Assembly (NCBI RefSeq): GCF_012070395.1
Contig: NZ_JAAFYS010000001.1
Location: forward strand, 1,156,001 to 1,220,000
Length of the DNA stretch: 64,000 nt
Origin: Pseudoroseicyclus tamaricis
GTDB lineage: Bacteria; Pseudomonadota; Alphaproteobacteria; Rhodobacterales; Rhodobacteraceae
Direction: 5' to 3'
In this document: in pieces, positions 36,862 to 46,646 of the stretch
How positions within the stretch are numbered: position 1 is the first letter of the stretch
How the letters are laid out: each line of letters begins with the position of its first letter
Translations under genes and position numbers: made by a program
The notes under the pieces: generated by a model
The model's database searches: none
The model's input: only the letters and a program-made list of their open reading frames with translations
Told to the model about the DNA's origin: nothing

Positions 36862-37887
36862 TTACTGCAGGAGCTCCGTCCAGATCTGCGTGTAGAGATC
36901 GTTGGCCGAGGCGGGGCAGGTGGGCAGGAAGACGCCCGCGTCGGCCAGCTCGTCGGGGATGACGATCTCCGGCGCCGTCTGCATGTCTTCCGGCATGAAC
37001 TCCTCCGAGCCGGCCACGCCGTTGCCGTAGCGGGCGAAGGCGGAGATCATCGCCGCGTTCTCCGGCTCCAGGATGAAGTCGATGAACTGGTAGGCCTCGT
37101 CGACGTTCGTGGCGTCGGCGAGGAGGCCGACGTTGTCCATCCAGATCGGGTAGCCTTCCTGCGGGTAGCCGTAGGCCACGTCGGGGTTGTTGAGGCGGAT
37201 GCGCATGGAGGAGCCGTTCCAGTTGACGCTGGCCATCACGTCGTTGGCACTCATCCGGTCGGTCATGCCGTAATCCATCGACTGCCAGGAGGGCTTGGCC
37301 GCCATCAGCACGTCGCGCACTTCGCGCAGCACTTCCAGATCCTCGGTGCAGGGCTCGCCGCCGGCGTAGAAGATCGCCATGGCCATCACGTCCGACATCT
37401 CGGGAACGACGTTGACCTGGCCGACCAGCTCTTCCGGCGGGTCGAGGAAGATGCCGGAGGTGTTGATGTCGCCGTCATAGACGGAGGTGTTCACCGACAC
37501 GCCCGTCGTGCCCCATTGCCACGGCACGGTGTAGTCGCGGTTCGGGTCCCAGTCGGGGTTCTGCCAGCGCTCGGCGATGTTGCCGAAGTTCTCCAGCCGG
37601 TCCTTGTCGAGCGGGGCGAGGAGGCCGGAGTCGACGTAGATCTGCACGTAGTTCGCCGTTGGCACGACGAGGTCGAAGCCGTGGCCGCCGGCCTCGATCT
37701 TCGCCAGCGCGGTGGAGTTGGAATCGTAATCCGTCACCGTCACCTCGATGCCGGTCTCTTCGGTGAACTTCTCCAGAAGCTCGGGCGAGGTGTAGTTGCC
37801 CCAGTTGTAGAGGTTGAGCTCCTGCGCGGCGGCGGCGCCGCCCAGAAGCACGAGGGCCGTGGTCGTCAGCGTCAAAGTCCGTGTCAT
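36862..37887 (-). CDS. Polyamine-type ABC transporter substrate-binding protein (PotD/PotF-like)
   Basis: 341 aa with signal peptide MTRTLTLTTTALVLLGGAAAAQ, then the PotD/F hallmark LNLYNWGNYTSPELLEKFTEETG and VVPTANYVQIYVDSGLLAPLD. A family N-terminal start at 37887 is clear. Polyamines are the usual ligands. The neighbouring P450 and amidase genes leave other amine or amide ligands open. Confidence 0.9.
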   Translation of the reverse strand: MTRTLTLTTTALVLLGGAAAAQELNLYNWGNYTSPELLEKFTEETGIEVTVTDYDSNSTALAKIEAGGHGFDLVVPTANYVQIYVDSGLLAPLDKDRLENFGNIAERWQNPDWDPNRDYTVPWQWGTTGVSVNTSVYDGDINTSGIFLDPPEELVGQVNVVPEMSDVMAMAIFYAGGEPCTEDLEVLREVRDVLMAAKPSWQSMDYGMTDRMSANDVMASVNWNGSSMRIRLNNPDVAYGYPQEGYPIWMDNVGLLADATNVDEAYQFIDFILEPENAAMISAFARYGNGVAGSEEFMPEDMQTAPEIVIPDELADAGVFLPTCPASANDLYTQIWTELLQ

Positions 37888-37922
37888 GGTATTTCTCCCT
37901 GTGGCGGACGTGTTGGGGGCCG

Positions 37923-38729
37923 TCAGTTCTGGCGGCCCCGGGTGATGAGGAAGAAGCCGGTCAGCAGCAGCACGGTCAGCACCAGAAGCGCGGTGGAGAT
38001 GGCGTTGACCTCCGGCGTCATCGCCCGGCGCAGCTGGCCGAGCATGTAGGTGGGCAGCGTATCCTGCCCGGCGGATTTCACGAACTCCGTGATGATCACA
38101 TCGTCGAGCGAGATGACGAAGGCGAGCATCGCGCCGGCGAGGATGCCGGGCGCCAGGAGCGGCAGCGTCACGTGGCGGAAGGCCTGCCATGGTGTTGCGT
38201 AGAGGTCGGCGGCCGCCGTCTCGAGGCTCATGTCCATACCTTCCAGCCGGGCCCGGATGGGCAGGTAGGCGAAGGGGATGCAGAAGGCGGTATGGGCGAG
38301 GATCAGGTAGCCGAGGCCCTGGATGCCGGTCGCCGTGCGGATGGCGCCGAAGAGGATCAGCAGCGCTACGGCGGTGACGATCTCCGGCACCATGAGCGGC
38401 TGGTTGATCATCACGTAGATGATCGTCTGCCCCTTGAAGCGGCCGCGCCGCGTCGTCCCCACGGCGGCCAGCGTCGCCAGCAGGGTGGAGAAGCCGGCGG
38501 CGAAGGTGGCGATGACGAGGGAGCGGATCGCCGCCTGCTGCACCTGGTCGTTCTCCCAGGCGAGGCGATACCAGTCGAGCGAGAAGCCGCCCCAGATCGC
38601 CACCGAGTTGGCGGCGTTGAAGGAGTAGACCACGAGCGTGATGATCGGCGCGTAGAGCGCGATGAAGGCGGCGATGGCGATGGCGCCGAAGCCGGGCAGG
38701 CGGGTGACGGAGAAGGGTTTCGTCGCCAT
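37923..38729 (-). CDS. Polyamine-type ABC transporter permease (PotI/PotC-like)
   Basis: 268 aa, six predicted helices. It has the PotC-type start LPGFGAIAIAAFIALYAPIITLVVYSFN and the EAA loop SLETAAADLYATPWQAFRHVTLPLL. Its first codon overlaps the last base of the preceding permease gene. Confidence 0.92.
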   Translation of the reverse strand: MATKPFSVTRLPGFGAIAIAAFIALYAPIITLVVYSFNAANSVAIWGGFSLDWYRLAWENDQVQQAAIRSLVIATFAAGFSTLLATLAAVGTTRRGRFKGQTIIYVMINQPLMVPEIVTAVALLILFGAIRTATGIQGLGYLILAHTAFCIPFAYLPIRARLEGMDMSLETAAADLYATPWQAFRHVTLPLLAPGILAGAMLAFVISLDDVIITEFVKSAGQDTLPTYMLGQLRRAMTPEVNAISTALLVLTVLLLTGFFLITRGRQN

Positions 38730-39616
38730 CAGCCGCGCTCCTCGTCCCGGGAGGAGGCACGCACGTAGACGAGCAGCGCCAGCGTCACGATCACCAGCAG
38801 CACCATGGAGAGCGCTGCCCCCAGGGGCCAGTTGCGGCCCTGACCGAACTGCAGCTCGATGAAGTTGCCGAGCATCATGTTGCGCCCGCCGCCGAGGACG
38901 CGGGGCGTCACGTAGGCGCCGAGCGAGGGGACGAAGACGAGGATCGAGCCGGCGACGATGCCGGGGCGGATGATCGGCAGGATGATCCGCCGCAGCACCC
39001 GCCAGCGGCTGGCGTAGAGGTCATAGGCGGCCTCGATGAGGCGGAAGTCGAAGCGGTCGATGGCGGCGAAGAGCGGCAGCACCATCAGCGGCAGGTAGAC
39101 ATAGGCCATGCCGATCAGCACGGCGGTGTCCGTGTTGAGCAGCTGGATGGGGCTGTCGATGAGGCCGATCTTGAGGAGCGCGGTGTTCAGGATCCCCTCG
39201 TTGCGGATGACCTGCATGATCGCGAAGGTGCGGATCAGCAGGTTCGTCCAGAACGGGATGGTGATCAGGAACAGCCAGAGCGGCCGGCTGCGCGCGGGCC
39301 GCGTGGCGATGAACCACGCCGTCGGCAGGCCGATGACGAAGGTGATGAGCGTGGTGAGCAGCGACAGCTTCACCGAGCGCCAGAAGATCGTCAGGTGCGC
39401 ATCGGCGAGGGAGACGGTGCCGTCGAAGATGTCGCGCCGGAAGAGGACGCGGAACCATGCCTCCAGCGTCGGGTCCCAGACGACGCCGGAATACTCGCCC
39501 GGCGACAGGAAGGAATAGACGAGGACGATCATCAGCGGCCCGGCGGCGGCGCAGAAGAGCACGACGAGCGCGGGCGTGGACAGCAGCCAGGCCGTGCGGG
39601 TGCGGCTCTGTGCCAT
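38729..39616 (-). CDS. Polyamine-type ABC transporter permease (PotH/PotB-like)
   Basis: 295 aa, six predicted helices; EAA loop LIEAAYDLYASRWRVLRRIILPII. PotB-type periplasmic loop after YSFLSPGEYSGVVW. It lies 3 bp after the ATPase gene, so the order ATPase-permease-permease-binding protein forms one unit. Confidence 0.92.
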   Translation of the reverse strand: MAQSRTRTAWLLSTPALVVLFCAAAGPLMIVLVYSFLSPGEYSGVVWDPTLEAWFRVLFRRDIFDGTVSLADAHLTIFWRSVKLSLLTTLITFVIGLPTAWFIATRPARSRPLWLFLITIPFWTNLLIRTFAIMQVIRNEGILNTALLKIGLIDSPIQLLNTDTAVLIGMAYVYLPLMVLPLFAAIDRFDFRLIEAAYDLYASRWRVLRRIILPIIRPGIVAGSILVFVPSLGAYVTPRVLGGGRNMMLGNFIELQFGQGRNWPLGAALSMVLLVIVTLALLVYVRASSRDEERG

Positions 39617-39619
39617 GCC

Positions 39620-40672
39620 TCAGTCCTCCAGCACGCGCAGGGCGCCGGGGGCGAAGGCGAGGCCGACGGGCTGGCCCTTGCCGATGCCGCTCTCGCCCGT
39701 CGGCGGCGATTGCATGCGGGCGACCACCTCCGTGCCGTCGGAGAGGAGCAGGTGGCAGTGCCAGTCGGTGCCGAAATAGACGCTGTCGCGCACGGTGGCG
39801 GTAAGGTCGCCTTCCCCCGGCTCCGTCAGGCGGAGGAGCTCGGGCCGCACCGCCAGCGTGATCGGGCCGGTGCCGGCGCCGGGCAGGGGCAGCGTGTCGC
39901 CGGTGGAGAGGGTGACGCTGTCGCCCTTCGCCTCGGCCTCGAGAAAGTTGGTCTCGCCGATGAAGTCGGCCACGAAGCGGTTGACGGGGCGGGTGTAGAT
40001 CTCCCGCGGGGAGCCGACCTGCTGGAGCTGCCCGTGCGACATCACGGCGATCCGGTCGGACATCGTGAGCGCTTCTTCCTGGTCATGCGTGACGAAGACG
40101 AAGGTGATGCCCGTCTCGGACTGCAGGCGCTTGAGCTCGCTCTGCATCTCCTTGCGCAGCTTGAGGTCGAGCGCCGAGAGCGGCTCGTCGAGGAGCAGCA
40201 CCTCCGGCGCCGGGGCGAGGGCGCGGGCGAGGGCCACGCGCTGCTGCTGCCCGCCCGAGAGCTGTTCGGGGCGGCGGGAGGCCATCTGCTCCATCTTCAC
40301 GAGCGCCAGCATCTCTTCCGTGCGCTTGTCGACCTTGGCAGCGTCGTCGCCGCGCATCTTGAGGCCGAAGCCGATGTTCTGGGCGACCGTCAGATGCGGG
40401 AAGAGCGCGTAGCTCTGGAAGACGGTGTTGACGTTGCGCTTGTTGGGCGGGCTCGCGGTGATGTCGCTCCCCGACAGGAGGATGGCGCCGTCGGTCGGTG
40501 TCTCGAACCCCGCGATGCAGCGCAGAAGCGTTGTCTTGCCGCAGCCGGAGGGGCCGAGAAGGGTGAAGAATTCCCCCTGCGCGATGGAGATGGAGACGGC
40601 GTCGAGCGCCGTGATCTCGCCGGCGCCGAACCTCTTGGTGACCGCGCGGGCCTCGATAGCTGTCGTCGTCAT
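39620..40672 (-). CDS. Polyamine-type ABC transporter ATP-binding protein (PotA/PotG-like)
   Basis: 350 aa. Walker A is [16 protein letters not shown], the signature [15 protein letters not shown] and Walker [19 protein letters not shown]_2 domain covers about 270-345. It begins 35 bp after the amidase stop, close enough to be co-transcribed with the amidase and P450 genes. Confidence 0.94.
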   Translation of the reverse strand: MTTTAIEARAVTKRFGAGEITALDAVSISIAQGEFFTLLGPSGCGKTTLLRCIAGFETPTDGAILLSGSDITASPPNKRNVNTVFQSYALFPHLTVAQNIGFGLKMRGDDAAKVDKRTEEMLALVKMEQMASRRPEQLSGGQQQRVALARALAPAPEVLLLDEPLSALDLKLRKEMQSELKRLQSETGITFVFVTHDQEEALTMSDRIAVMSHGQLQQVGSPREIYTRPVNRFVADFIGETNFLEAEAKGDSVTLSTGDTLPLPGAGTGPITLAVRPELLRLTEPGEGDLTATVRDSVYFGTDWHCHLLLSDGTEVVARMQSPPTGESGIGKGQPVGLAFAPGALRVLED

Positions 40673-40707
40673 TCGTCCCCCTGCTCAGGGCGATGTTGGA
40701 CGGCGAT

Positions 40708-42156
40708 CTATCGGCTTGCAAGCCGGAACGCGGGCAGACGGTCCACCCAGGGCGCCGCCTGCTCAAGCTCTGCGCAGAGGGAGAGCAGACGCTCGTCCTC
40801 CCCCGTCGCCGCGGCGAGGTGGATGCCGACGGGCAGCCCCGCCGCCTCGCCGAGGGGCACGGAGGCGGCCGGCTGGCCGGAGGCGTTGAAGGCGGCGCAG
40901 AAGGGGGAATAGGCGAAGACGCCGCCGGGCCCGGTGCGGAAGGCGACGTAATCCTCGGTCTCGTGGTTGAACCGCCCGATCTTTGCCGGAAGCTCGGCGA
41001 GGGTGGGGGAGAGCAGGATGTCGACATTCTCGAAGATCGCCGCCATCTGCCGCCCGTAGGCGTGGATCTGGCCGACCGCCTCGAGGTAGTCGGCGCCCGA
41101 GAGCGTCTCCGCATAGGCGATGGCGCCGCGGGTGACACCCTCGACGTCGCCCTCGCGAAGCTCCCGCCCCTGCCGGGCGAGCGCCTTGCGCACGGAGAGG
41201 GCGGTGCCGCAGGCGACGATCCGCGTCCAGGCCTGCATCATCCCCTCGTGATGCGCCTCGGGGCGCAGCGGCGTGACGGTATGGCCGAGGTTCTCCAGCA
41301 GGTGGGCGGCTTTCTCCACCTCTGCCGCCACCTCCGGCGCCACGGGGGTGCCGTCGAACTGCGTGGTGCACAGGCCAATGCGCAGGCGGGCCGGCGGCGC
41401 CTCGATGGCGCGCGAGAAGCCCTTGCGCAGCGGCGGGGCGAAGTAGGGGGCGCCGAGGTCGGGGCCCTGGCATTCGTCCATCATCGTGGCGGCGTCGCGG
41501 ACGGAGCGGGCGAGGAAGCCGTCGATGGCCATGCCCGCCCAGCCCTCGCCCGAATAGGGCCCGTCGGGGAAGCGGGCGCGCGTCGCCTTGAAGCCGAAGA
41601 GCCCGCAGGAGGCGGCCGGGATGCGGACGGAGCCGCCGCCGTCGCTGCCATGTGCCAAGGGCACGATCCCCGCCGCCACGGCCGCGCCGGCGCCGCCGGA
41701 GGAGCCGCCGGGCGTGCGCGAGCTGTCCCAAGGATTGCGCGTCGGCCCGCCGTAGACGGCCGCCTCCGTCGCCGGGCCGATGCCGCCCTCGGGAGACGTG
41801 GTGCGCCCGAAGGTGACGGCGCCGGAGGCGCGGATGCGCGTGAAAATGGCGCTGTCCTGCCCGTAGCTCGTATCCGCCAGCAGGCGGGAGCCGTTATGCG
41901 AGGGGAAGTCGATGGCCTCGGCGCCGAGATCCTTCAGAAGGAACGGCACGCCCCGGAAGGGGCCGGGGAGGAGGCCGTCGGCGATCGTCTTGCGGGCGAT
42001 CTCCTCGCGCAGGTGGACGACGGCGTTGAGCTTCGGGTTCAGCGCCGCGACCTGGGCGAGGGCGACGTCGAGCAGCTCGTCCGGCGTCACCTCGCCGCGG
42101 GCGACGAGCTCGGCGAGGGCGGTGGCATCATGGCGGACGTAATCTTCGGGGGTCAT
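40708..42156 (-). CDS. Amidase (amidase signature family)
   Basis: 482 aa. The Ser-cisSer-Lys triad is visible: Lys75 ([11 protein letters not shown]), cis-Ser at about 152-153 ([12 protein letters not shown]) and nucleophile Ser176 ([15 protein letters not shown]). The enzyme hydrolyses carboxamides; the substrate is unknown. Its start overlaps the P450 stop (ATGA), so translation of the two is coupled, and it runs directly into the transporter operon. Confidence 0.93.
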   Translation of the reverse strand: MTPEDYVRHDATALAELVARGEVTPDELLDVALAQVAALNPKLNAVVHLREEIARKTIADGLLPGPFRGVPFLLKDLGAEAIDFPSHNGSRLLADTSYGQDSAIFTRIRASGAVTFGRTTSPEGGIGPATEAAVYGGPTRNPWDSSRTPGGSSGGAGAAVAAGIVPLAHGSDGGGSVRIPAASCGLFGFKATRARFPDGPYSGEGWAGMAIDGFLARSVRDAATMMDECQGPDLGAPYFAPPLRKGFSRAIEAPPARLRIGLCTTQFDGTPVAPEVAAEVEKAAHLLENLGHTVTPLRPEAHHEGMMQAWTRIVACGTALSVRKALARQGRELREGDVEGVTRGAIAYAETLSGADYLEAVGQIHAYGRQMAAIFENVDILLSPTLAELPAKIGRFNHETEDYVAFRTGPGGVFAYSPFCAAFNASGQPAASVPLGEAAGLPVGIHLAAATGEDERLLSLCAELEQAAPWVDRLPAFRLASR

Positions 42157-43322
42157 CGGGTCACCATCAGGCGGTCATGGCCGTGGAAGTGGTAGAGATC
42201 GGCGAATTGCGGGGGCTCGGCGAGGGAGAGGGCGGGGCCGGCGAAGAGGGCGCGCAGACCGATCAGCAGCTCCAGCCGGGCGAGCGGGGCCCCGACGCAG
42301 AAGTGGATGCCGCCGCCGAAGGCCGCATGCGCCGGCGCCTTGCCAGCGTAGCGGGACGGATCGAAGGTGGCGGCGTCGTCGTAGACCGACGGGTCACGCC
42401 CGGCGGCGGCGAGGAGGCAGGCAACCTGGTCGCCGCGCTGGAAGCTGTGGCCGAAGAGCTCGCAGGGCTCGTAGACCCAGCGGGTGAACATATGCAGGGG
42501 CGGATCGAAGCGCAGCACCTCCTCCACCAGCGCCTCGTCCACCCTGCCGGGTGGCCTCGGCAGCAGCAGGGTGGCGGCGTTGCCGATGGTGTGCACCGTC
42601 GCCTCGTGCCCGGCGTTGAGGAGGAGGATGCAGGTGGTGACCAGCTCGTCGGTGGAGAGGCTCTCGCCGGCCTCCTCCGCCGCGATCAGCTCGGTGATCA
42701 GGTCATCTCCCGGGCGGGAGCGGCGGGCGGCGACGACCTCGCGGATATAGGCGGCGAAGGCGGTAGAGGCTCCCATCGCGGCCGCCTCGATCTGCGGCGT
42801 CCGCCGGGCCTGATACATGGCGACCATGGCGTTGGACCAGTCGACGAGCTGGCGCCAGTCCTCCTCCGGCGTGCCGAGGAGGCGGCAGATGGTGATGGCG
42901 GGGATCGGCTTGGCATAGGCCTCGATCAGGTCGAAGGGGCCGTCCGGGAAGGCCGCCACGAGATCGGCGCAGAGCGCCTCCAGCCCGGGGCCAAGCGCGG
43001 CGATGCGGCGCGAGGTGAAGGCGCGCAGGACGAGGCCGCGCAGGCGCTTGTGGCGCGGCGGCTCCAGCTCCAGCATCGAGTGGGCCTCGATATCGTAGAA
43101 GGGGCGCAGGTGCTCGGCGATCTCGGGCGCGCATTCTGGCGGCGCCTCGCGCCCCAGCCGGCGGTCGCGCAGGAGGGCGCCGACGGCGCGGTGCGAGGTG
43201 GCGCAGACGAGGCCGTACTCCTCCCACTCGAACAGGTCGCCGCCCGCCCGGGCGCGCTCGTAGAACGGGTAGGGATCCTGGACGAAGGCGGGGTCGGTGG
43301 GGGACTGGGAGAGCCGGAGCAT
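42153..43322 (-). CDS. Cytochrome P450
   Basis: 389 aa, soluble bacterial type. Features are the heme-ligand Cys342 in FGGGIHFCVGAPLARLE, I-helix AGHEAT (237-242) with the unusual Ala-Thr after Glu, and K-helix E268-VLR. The N terminus MLRLSQSPTDPAFVQDPYPFYERAR is typical of CYP families with the sequence DPYPF. Redox partners are not adjacent; the 2Fe-2S ferredoxin at 25655 is a candidate. It heads a unit with an amidase and a polyamine-type importer. Confidence 0.94.
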   Translation of the reverse strand: MLRLSQSPTDPAFVQDPYPFYERARAGGDLFEWEEYGLVCATSHRAVGALLRDRRLGREAPPECAPEIAEHLRPFYDIEAHSMLELEPPRHKRLRGLVLRAFTSRRIAALGPGLEALCADLVAAFPDGPFDLIEAYAKPIPAITICRLLGTPEEDWRQLVDWSNAMVAMYQARRTPQIEAAAMGASTAFAAYIREVVAARRSRPGDDLITELIAAEEAGESLSTDELVTTCILLLNAGHEATVHTIGNAATLLLPRPPGRVDEALVEEVLRFDPPLHMFTRWVYEPCELFGHSFQRGDQVACLLAAAGRDPSVYDDAATFDPSRYAGKAPAHAAFGGGIHFCVGAPLARLELLIGLRALFAGPALSLAEPPQFADLYHFHGHDRLMVTR

Positions 43323-43448
43323 GGGCCGCAGACTCGCGCGGGCGCGGGCCGAGTGCAAGAGCTGGCGCTGGGCCGAACGCCTGACCCGGTGCTTGACCCT
43401 GGGGCGGGCCTGCGGCGTGATGGGGCGGTAACCAGCAGGAGGGGTTTT

Positions 43449-43835
43449 ATGGCCTACACGATCGACAGGGTGATCGAGGGCGCTGGCATGGCGGAGGTCG
43501 AGGCGCGGGCCCGCGAGGCGCTCTCCGCCCATGGCTTCGGCGTGCTGACGGAGATCGACGTTCAGGCGACGATGCAGGCGAAGCTGGGGGAGGAGATGGC
43601 GGGCTACAAGATCCTCGGCGCCTGCAACCCGAAGATGGCCTGGGCGGCCATCGGGATGGAGCCGCGCATCGGCGCCATGCTGCCCTGCAACGTCATCCTG
43701 CGGGAGGTCGAAGGCGGCGTCGAGGTGGCGGCGGTCGACCCGGTCGCCTCCATGTCCGCCGTGCGCAACCCCGAGCTGGACGTCGTCGCCGAAAAGGTTC
43801 GCGAGATGCTCGCCGAGGCGATCGCCGCCGTCTGA
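43449..43835 (+). CDS. DUF302 family protein
   Basis: 128 aa matching DUF302: ALSAHGFGVLTEIDVQATMQAKLG, then YKILGACNPKMAWAAI and LPCNVILREVEGGVEVAAVDP. The fold is a small alpha/beta barrel of unknown function, possibly metal or ligand binding. AGCAGGAGGGG lies upstream of the ATG. It diverges from the P450 gene over 126 bp. Confidence 0.88.
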   Translation: MAYTIDRVIEGAGMAEVEARAREALSAHGFGVLTEIDVQATMQAKLGEEMAGYKILGACNPKMAWAAIGMEPRIGAMLPCNVILREVEGGVEVAAVDPVASMSAVRNPELDVVAEKVREMLAEAIAAV

Positions 43836-43848
43836 GCGCCGGATCCCG

Positions 43849-43962
43849 CTTCATCTGGCCAAAAATACCGCGGGGTGTGGGGCAGAGCCCCACCCGTCCG
43901 GGGGTGTGGGGGCCTCAGGCCCCCACGAAAGGCAGGGGGTTCGGGGGGTGCAACCCCCCGAC
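43849..43962 (+). repeat. Family 2 G-rich hairpin repeat, extended copy
   Basis: CTTCATCTGGCCAAAAATACC is followed by three successive GC hairpins (GTGGGGCAGAGCCCCAC; GGGGGCCTCAGGCCCCC; GGGGGGTGCAACCCCCC). It fills the gap between the convergent ends of the DUF302 and tpiA genes and likely works as a bidirectional terminator. Confidence 0.75.
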
Positions 43963-43971
43963 GCGCCCCCC

Positions 43972-44715
43972 TCAGGTCTCTTCCAGCGCCGAGATGATCG
44001 GCGAGAAATCGGCCGAGGTCAGGCTCGCGCCGCCGACCAGCGCCCCGTCGACGTTGGGGACGGCGAAGATCTCGGCCGCGTTGGCGCCCTTCACCGAGCC
44101 GCCGTAGAGGAGCGTCACCTCCGCGCCGTCCTGCAGCCGTGCCTCCAGCGCCTCGCGGAGGGCCGTGTGCGCCTCGGCGATCTCCTCCGGCCCGGCGGTG
44201 AGGCCGGTGCCGATGGCCCAGATGGGCTCGTAAGCGATGATCGTGTTGGCCGCCGTGGCGCCGCCCGGCAGCGAGCCGGCGAGCTGGGCCGTGATGACGG
44301 CGAGGTGCTCGCCCGCCTCGCGCTGGGCCTGGCTCTCGCCGAGGCAGATGATCGCCGTCAGCCCGGCGCCGTGGGCGGCGGCGGCCTTGGCGGCGACATC
44401 CTCGTCGCTCTCGCCATGCTCGCCCCGGCGCTCGGAATGGCCGACGATCACGTGGGAGGCGCCGGCATCGGCCAGCATGGAGGCGGAGATGTCGCCGGTA
44501 TGGGCGCCGTTCGCCTCGGCGTGGCAATCCTGCCCGCCGGCGGCGATGGCGGTGCCACCCAGCGCCCCCGCGACGGCGGAGAGGAGGGTGGCGGGCGGGC
44601 AGATCAGGATGCCGACGGAAGGCTCCGGGTGGGCGGCCTGCAGGGCGCGCACCTCGTCCAGCCCGGCGGTCAGGCCGTTCATCTTCCAGTTGCCCGCGGC
44701 GAGTTTCTTCGGCAT
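43972..44715 (-). CDS. tpiA: Triosephosphate isomerase
   Basis: 247 aa. Catalytic residues are Lys11 (AAGNWKMNG), His93 (VIVGHSERRGEH) and Glu163 (AYEPIWAIGTG). The phosphate loop GGSVKGANA is intact. It interconverts DHAP and GAP in glycolysis and gluconeogenesis. The start MPKKLAAGNW at 44715 follows AGGGAGGGCGCC; a longer frame adds six residues without support. Confidence 0.97.
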   Translation of the reverse strand: MPKKLAAGNWKMNGLTAGLDEVRALQAAHPEPSVGILICPPATLLSAVAGALGGTAIAAGGQDCHAEANGAHTGDISASMLADAGASHVIVGHSERRGEHGESDEDVAAKAAAAHGAGLTAIICLGESQAQREAGEHLAVITAQLAGSLPGGATAANTIIAYEPIWAIGTGLTAGPEEIAEAHTALREALEARLQDGAEVTLLYGGSVKGANAAEIFAVPNVDGALVGGASLTSADFSPIISALEET

Positions 44716-44815
44716 GGCGCCCTCCCTTTGCATCCACGGCTAGCAGCCGGGGGAGGGGGCTTCAATCGCGCGCGCCGCTGTTTGCGCTCACAGGCGGATG
44801 CTTTGCGGGTGGGGC

Positions 44816-44837
44816 GCCCCCGGGGAGCCCCGGGGCC
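44816..44837. terminator. Terminator-like palindrome after the IscA-like gene
   Basis: Two self-complementary CCCCGGGG blocks (44818-44825 and 44828-44835) lie 8 bases beyond the IscA-like stop on the minus strand and can fold into one GC hairpin. No T tract follows. Confidence 0.45.
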
Positions 44838-44842
44838 GGCGC

Positions 44843-45211
44843 TCAGTGGGTCTGGGCGCCGAGGCCTTCCTCGAACTTGATCGATTCGCCGCAGCCGCAT
44901 TCGTCCACCACGTTGGGGTTGCGGAAGCGGAAGCCGGATTCGAGGAGCGAGACCTCATAGTCGATCTCGGTGCCGAAGAGGAACATCTGCGCCATCGGCG
45001 CGATCATGACGACGGCGCCATCCTGCTCGACCACCTCGTCATGCGGATCGACCGCGTCGGTGTAGTCGAGCGTGTATTCCATGCCCGCGCAGCCCCCCTT
45101 CTTGATGCCCAGGCGGAGGCCCTTGTGGCCTTTCCTGTTCATCAGGGTGCTGATCTGCTTGGCGGCGGCCGGCGTGAGGGTGACGGCCTGCTTTCCGGGA
45201 ATCGCGAACAT
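44843..45211 (-). CDS. HesB/IscA family iron-sulfur cluster carrier
   Basis: 122 aa. The three conserved cysteines are present: GGCAGMEY and the C-terminal [10 protein letters not shown]-terminal [15 protein letters not shown] is family-typical. It carries or transfers Fe-S clusters in the SUF/ISC pathway. The start MFAIPG at 45211 sits behind GGAGGCACC. No suf operon adjoins it, so SufA, IscA or ErpA cannot be distinguished. Confidence 0.93.
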   Translation of the reverse strand: MFAIPGKQAVTLTPAAAKQISTLMNRKGHKGLRLGIKKGGCAGMEYTLDYTDAVDPHDEVVEQDGAVVMIAPMAQMFLFGTEIDYEVSLLESGFRFRNPNVVDECGCGESIKFEEGLGAQTH

Positions 45212-45277
45212 GGTGCCTCCTTCGACTTCCCCAAGATAGGACGGGCGCGCCCCTCTCTCAAGGGACACGCCCGCCGT

Positions 45278-45309
45278 GGCGCCCTGCGCCTGCGTCAGGG
45301 CAGGGCGCC
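45278..45309 (-). terminator. Terminator hairpin after the glycerophosphodiester phosphodiesterase gene
   Basis: GGCGCCCTG/CAGGGCGCC inverted repeat (45278-45286 and 45301-45309), about 20 bp past the minus-strand stop at 45331. Confidence 0.5.
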
Positions 45310-45330
45310 GGGCCCGGCTCAGGGCAGCTC

Positions 45331-46545
45331 TCAGAGCCCCATGCAGTTGGCGTAGTAGGTCACCGTCGCCGGCCAGTCGGAGAAGACGCCGACGACGCCC
45401 ACGTCCTGCGCCAGAACGTCGAGCACCTCGAAGTAGTCGCCGTCGTTGTCGATGGCGTCGGTGATCGTGTGGTAGTACCAGCCGCCGCCCGAGGCGAGCG
45501 GGCCGGAGCGCTCCAGCGTCCAGGCGACGATGCCGATATCGGCGTCGGCGAGCTGGATGGAGAGCTCGGAGGGGACGATCTCGCCGGTCTCATCGAGCGT
45601 GACGAGGAAGGGGATGGCGGGGGCCACGTAGTTGACGCCCTGCTCCTTCAGCTTGGCCGGTGTCCAGCCCCAGGTGGCCGGGTCCATGCCGTCGAGGCCC
45701 TCGATGGAGCTGTCGTCGATCAGGTAGACGGCCTGTTCGCCGAACTCGGGGGTGTTCTCGATCCAGTAGAGGACGTCGTCGAGGCTGAAGCTCTGCGGCC
45801 AGACGCGCGAGGGGTCGATGCCGGCGGCGACGTATTCGTCCACCAGCTTCTGGGCGTAGTCTTCCTGGGAGAAGCCGTTGAAGGGCATCTCGACGGAGGG
45901 CGATTTCAGCTCGGGCGTGAAATCGGCGCCCAGCTCGTCGAAGAGGGCGATCGATTCGGCATGCGTCATCAGCGTGGCGTTGCCGGCATAGAGGTCGGTG
46001 CGCCAGTTGGCGGTGCCGCCGACGTAGTCTTCCGGCGTGGTGGCGGAGGCGTCGGAGGCGTCCATCTTCGGCATCAGCGTCTGGAACTCGGCCAGCGTGA
46101 TGTCGGAGGTGCGGCACTCGGCGGAGGCGGGAGTCTCGCCCTCGGCGGCGGTGAACGGCGTGGTGCAGTTCTCGGCGAGGTCGGTGGTGACGATGTTGGT
46201 CGTCGTGTGCAGGTCGTTCTGCGCGTGGCGGCAGACCAACTCCAGATCGGAGGTGAAGGTCACATCGCACTCGAGGATGCCGGCGCCCATCGTGGCGGCG
46301 GCGCGGTTCGATTCCACCGTGTGCTCGGGGAACATGAGCGGCGCGCCGCGGTGGCCGATGGAGAAGGGCGTCTGCGCGGGCGTCTGCGCGGCGCAGGCGG
46401 CGAGCGTGTCTTTCAGCTCGCCCTCTTCCATCTGGCTGATGAGGTAGGCGGGGCGGGGGCCGTAGCTGACGGCGTCCTGCGCGAGGGCCGGCAGCGCGGC
46501 GCCGGCGGCGAGCGCGGCGAGGGCAGTGGTGCGGATGAGGGACAT
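45331..46545 (-). CDS. Glycerophosphodiester phosphodiesterase, periplasmic (GlpQ-like)
   Basis: 404 aa with signal peptide [26 protein letters not shown] catalytic motifs are [17 protein letters not shown] (His65, Arg66, Glu74) and [11 protein letters not shown] (Glu92, Asp94), followed by [15 protein letters not shown]. It releases glycerol-3-phosphate from deacylated phospholipids, calcium dependent in known homologues. It is longer than E. coli GlpQ. AGGAGGCTCCAG precedes the start. Confidence 0.93.
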   Translation of the reverse strand: MSLIRTTALAALAAGAALPALAQDAVSYGPRPAYLISQMEEGELKDTLAACAAQTPAQTPFSIGHRGAPLMFPEHTVESNRAAATMGAGILECDVTFTSDLELVCRHAQNDLHTTTNIVTTDLAENCTTPFTAAEGETPASAECRTSDITLAEFQTLMPKMDASDASATTPEDYVGGTANWRTDLYAGNATLMTHAESIALFDELGADFTPELKSPSVEMPFNGFSQEDYAQKLVDEYVAAGIDPSRVWPQSFSLDDVLYWIENTPEFGEQAVYLIDDSSIEGLDGMDPATWGWTPAKLKEQGVNYVAPAIPFLVTLDETGEIVPSELSIQLADADIGIVAWTLERSGPLASGGGWYYHTITDAIDNDGDYFEVLDVLAQDVGVVGVFSDWPATVTYYANCMGL

Positions 46546-46646
46546 CTGGAGCCTCCTGTAATGTCTGGCGCAGCTTGTCGGGAGCCGGCGCAACGGGAGG
46601 GAAACGAGACGACGAAGATTTCGTGACAGCGTTCAGATCCGGGCGC

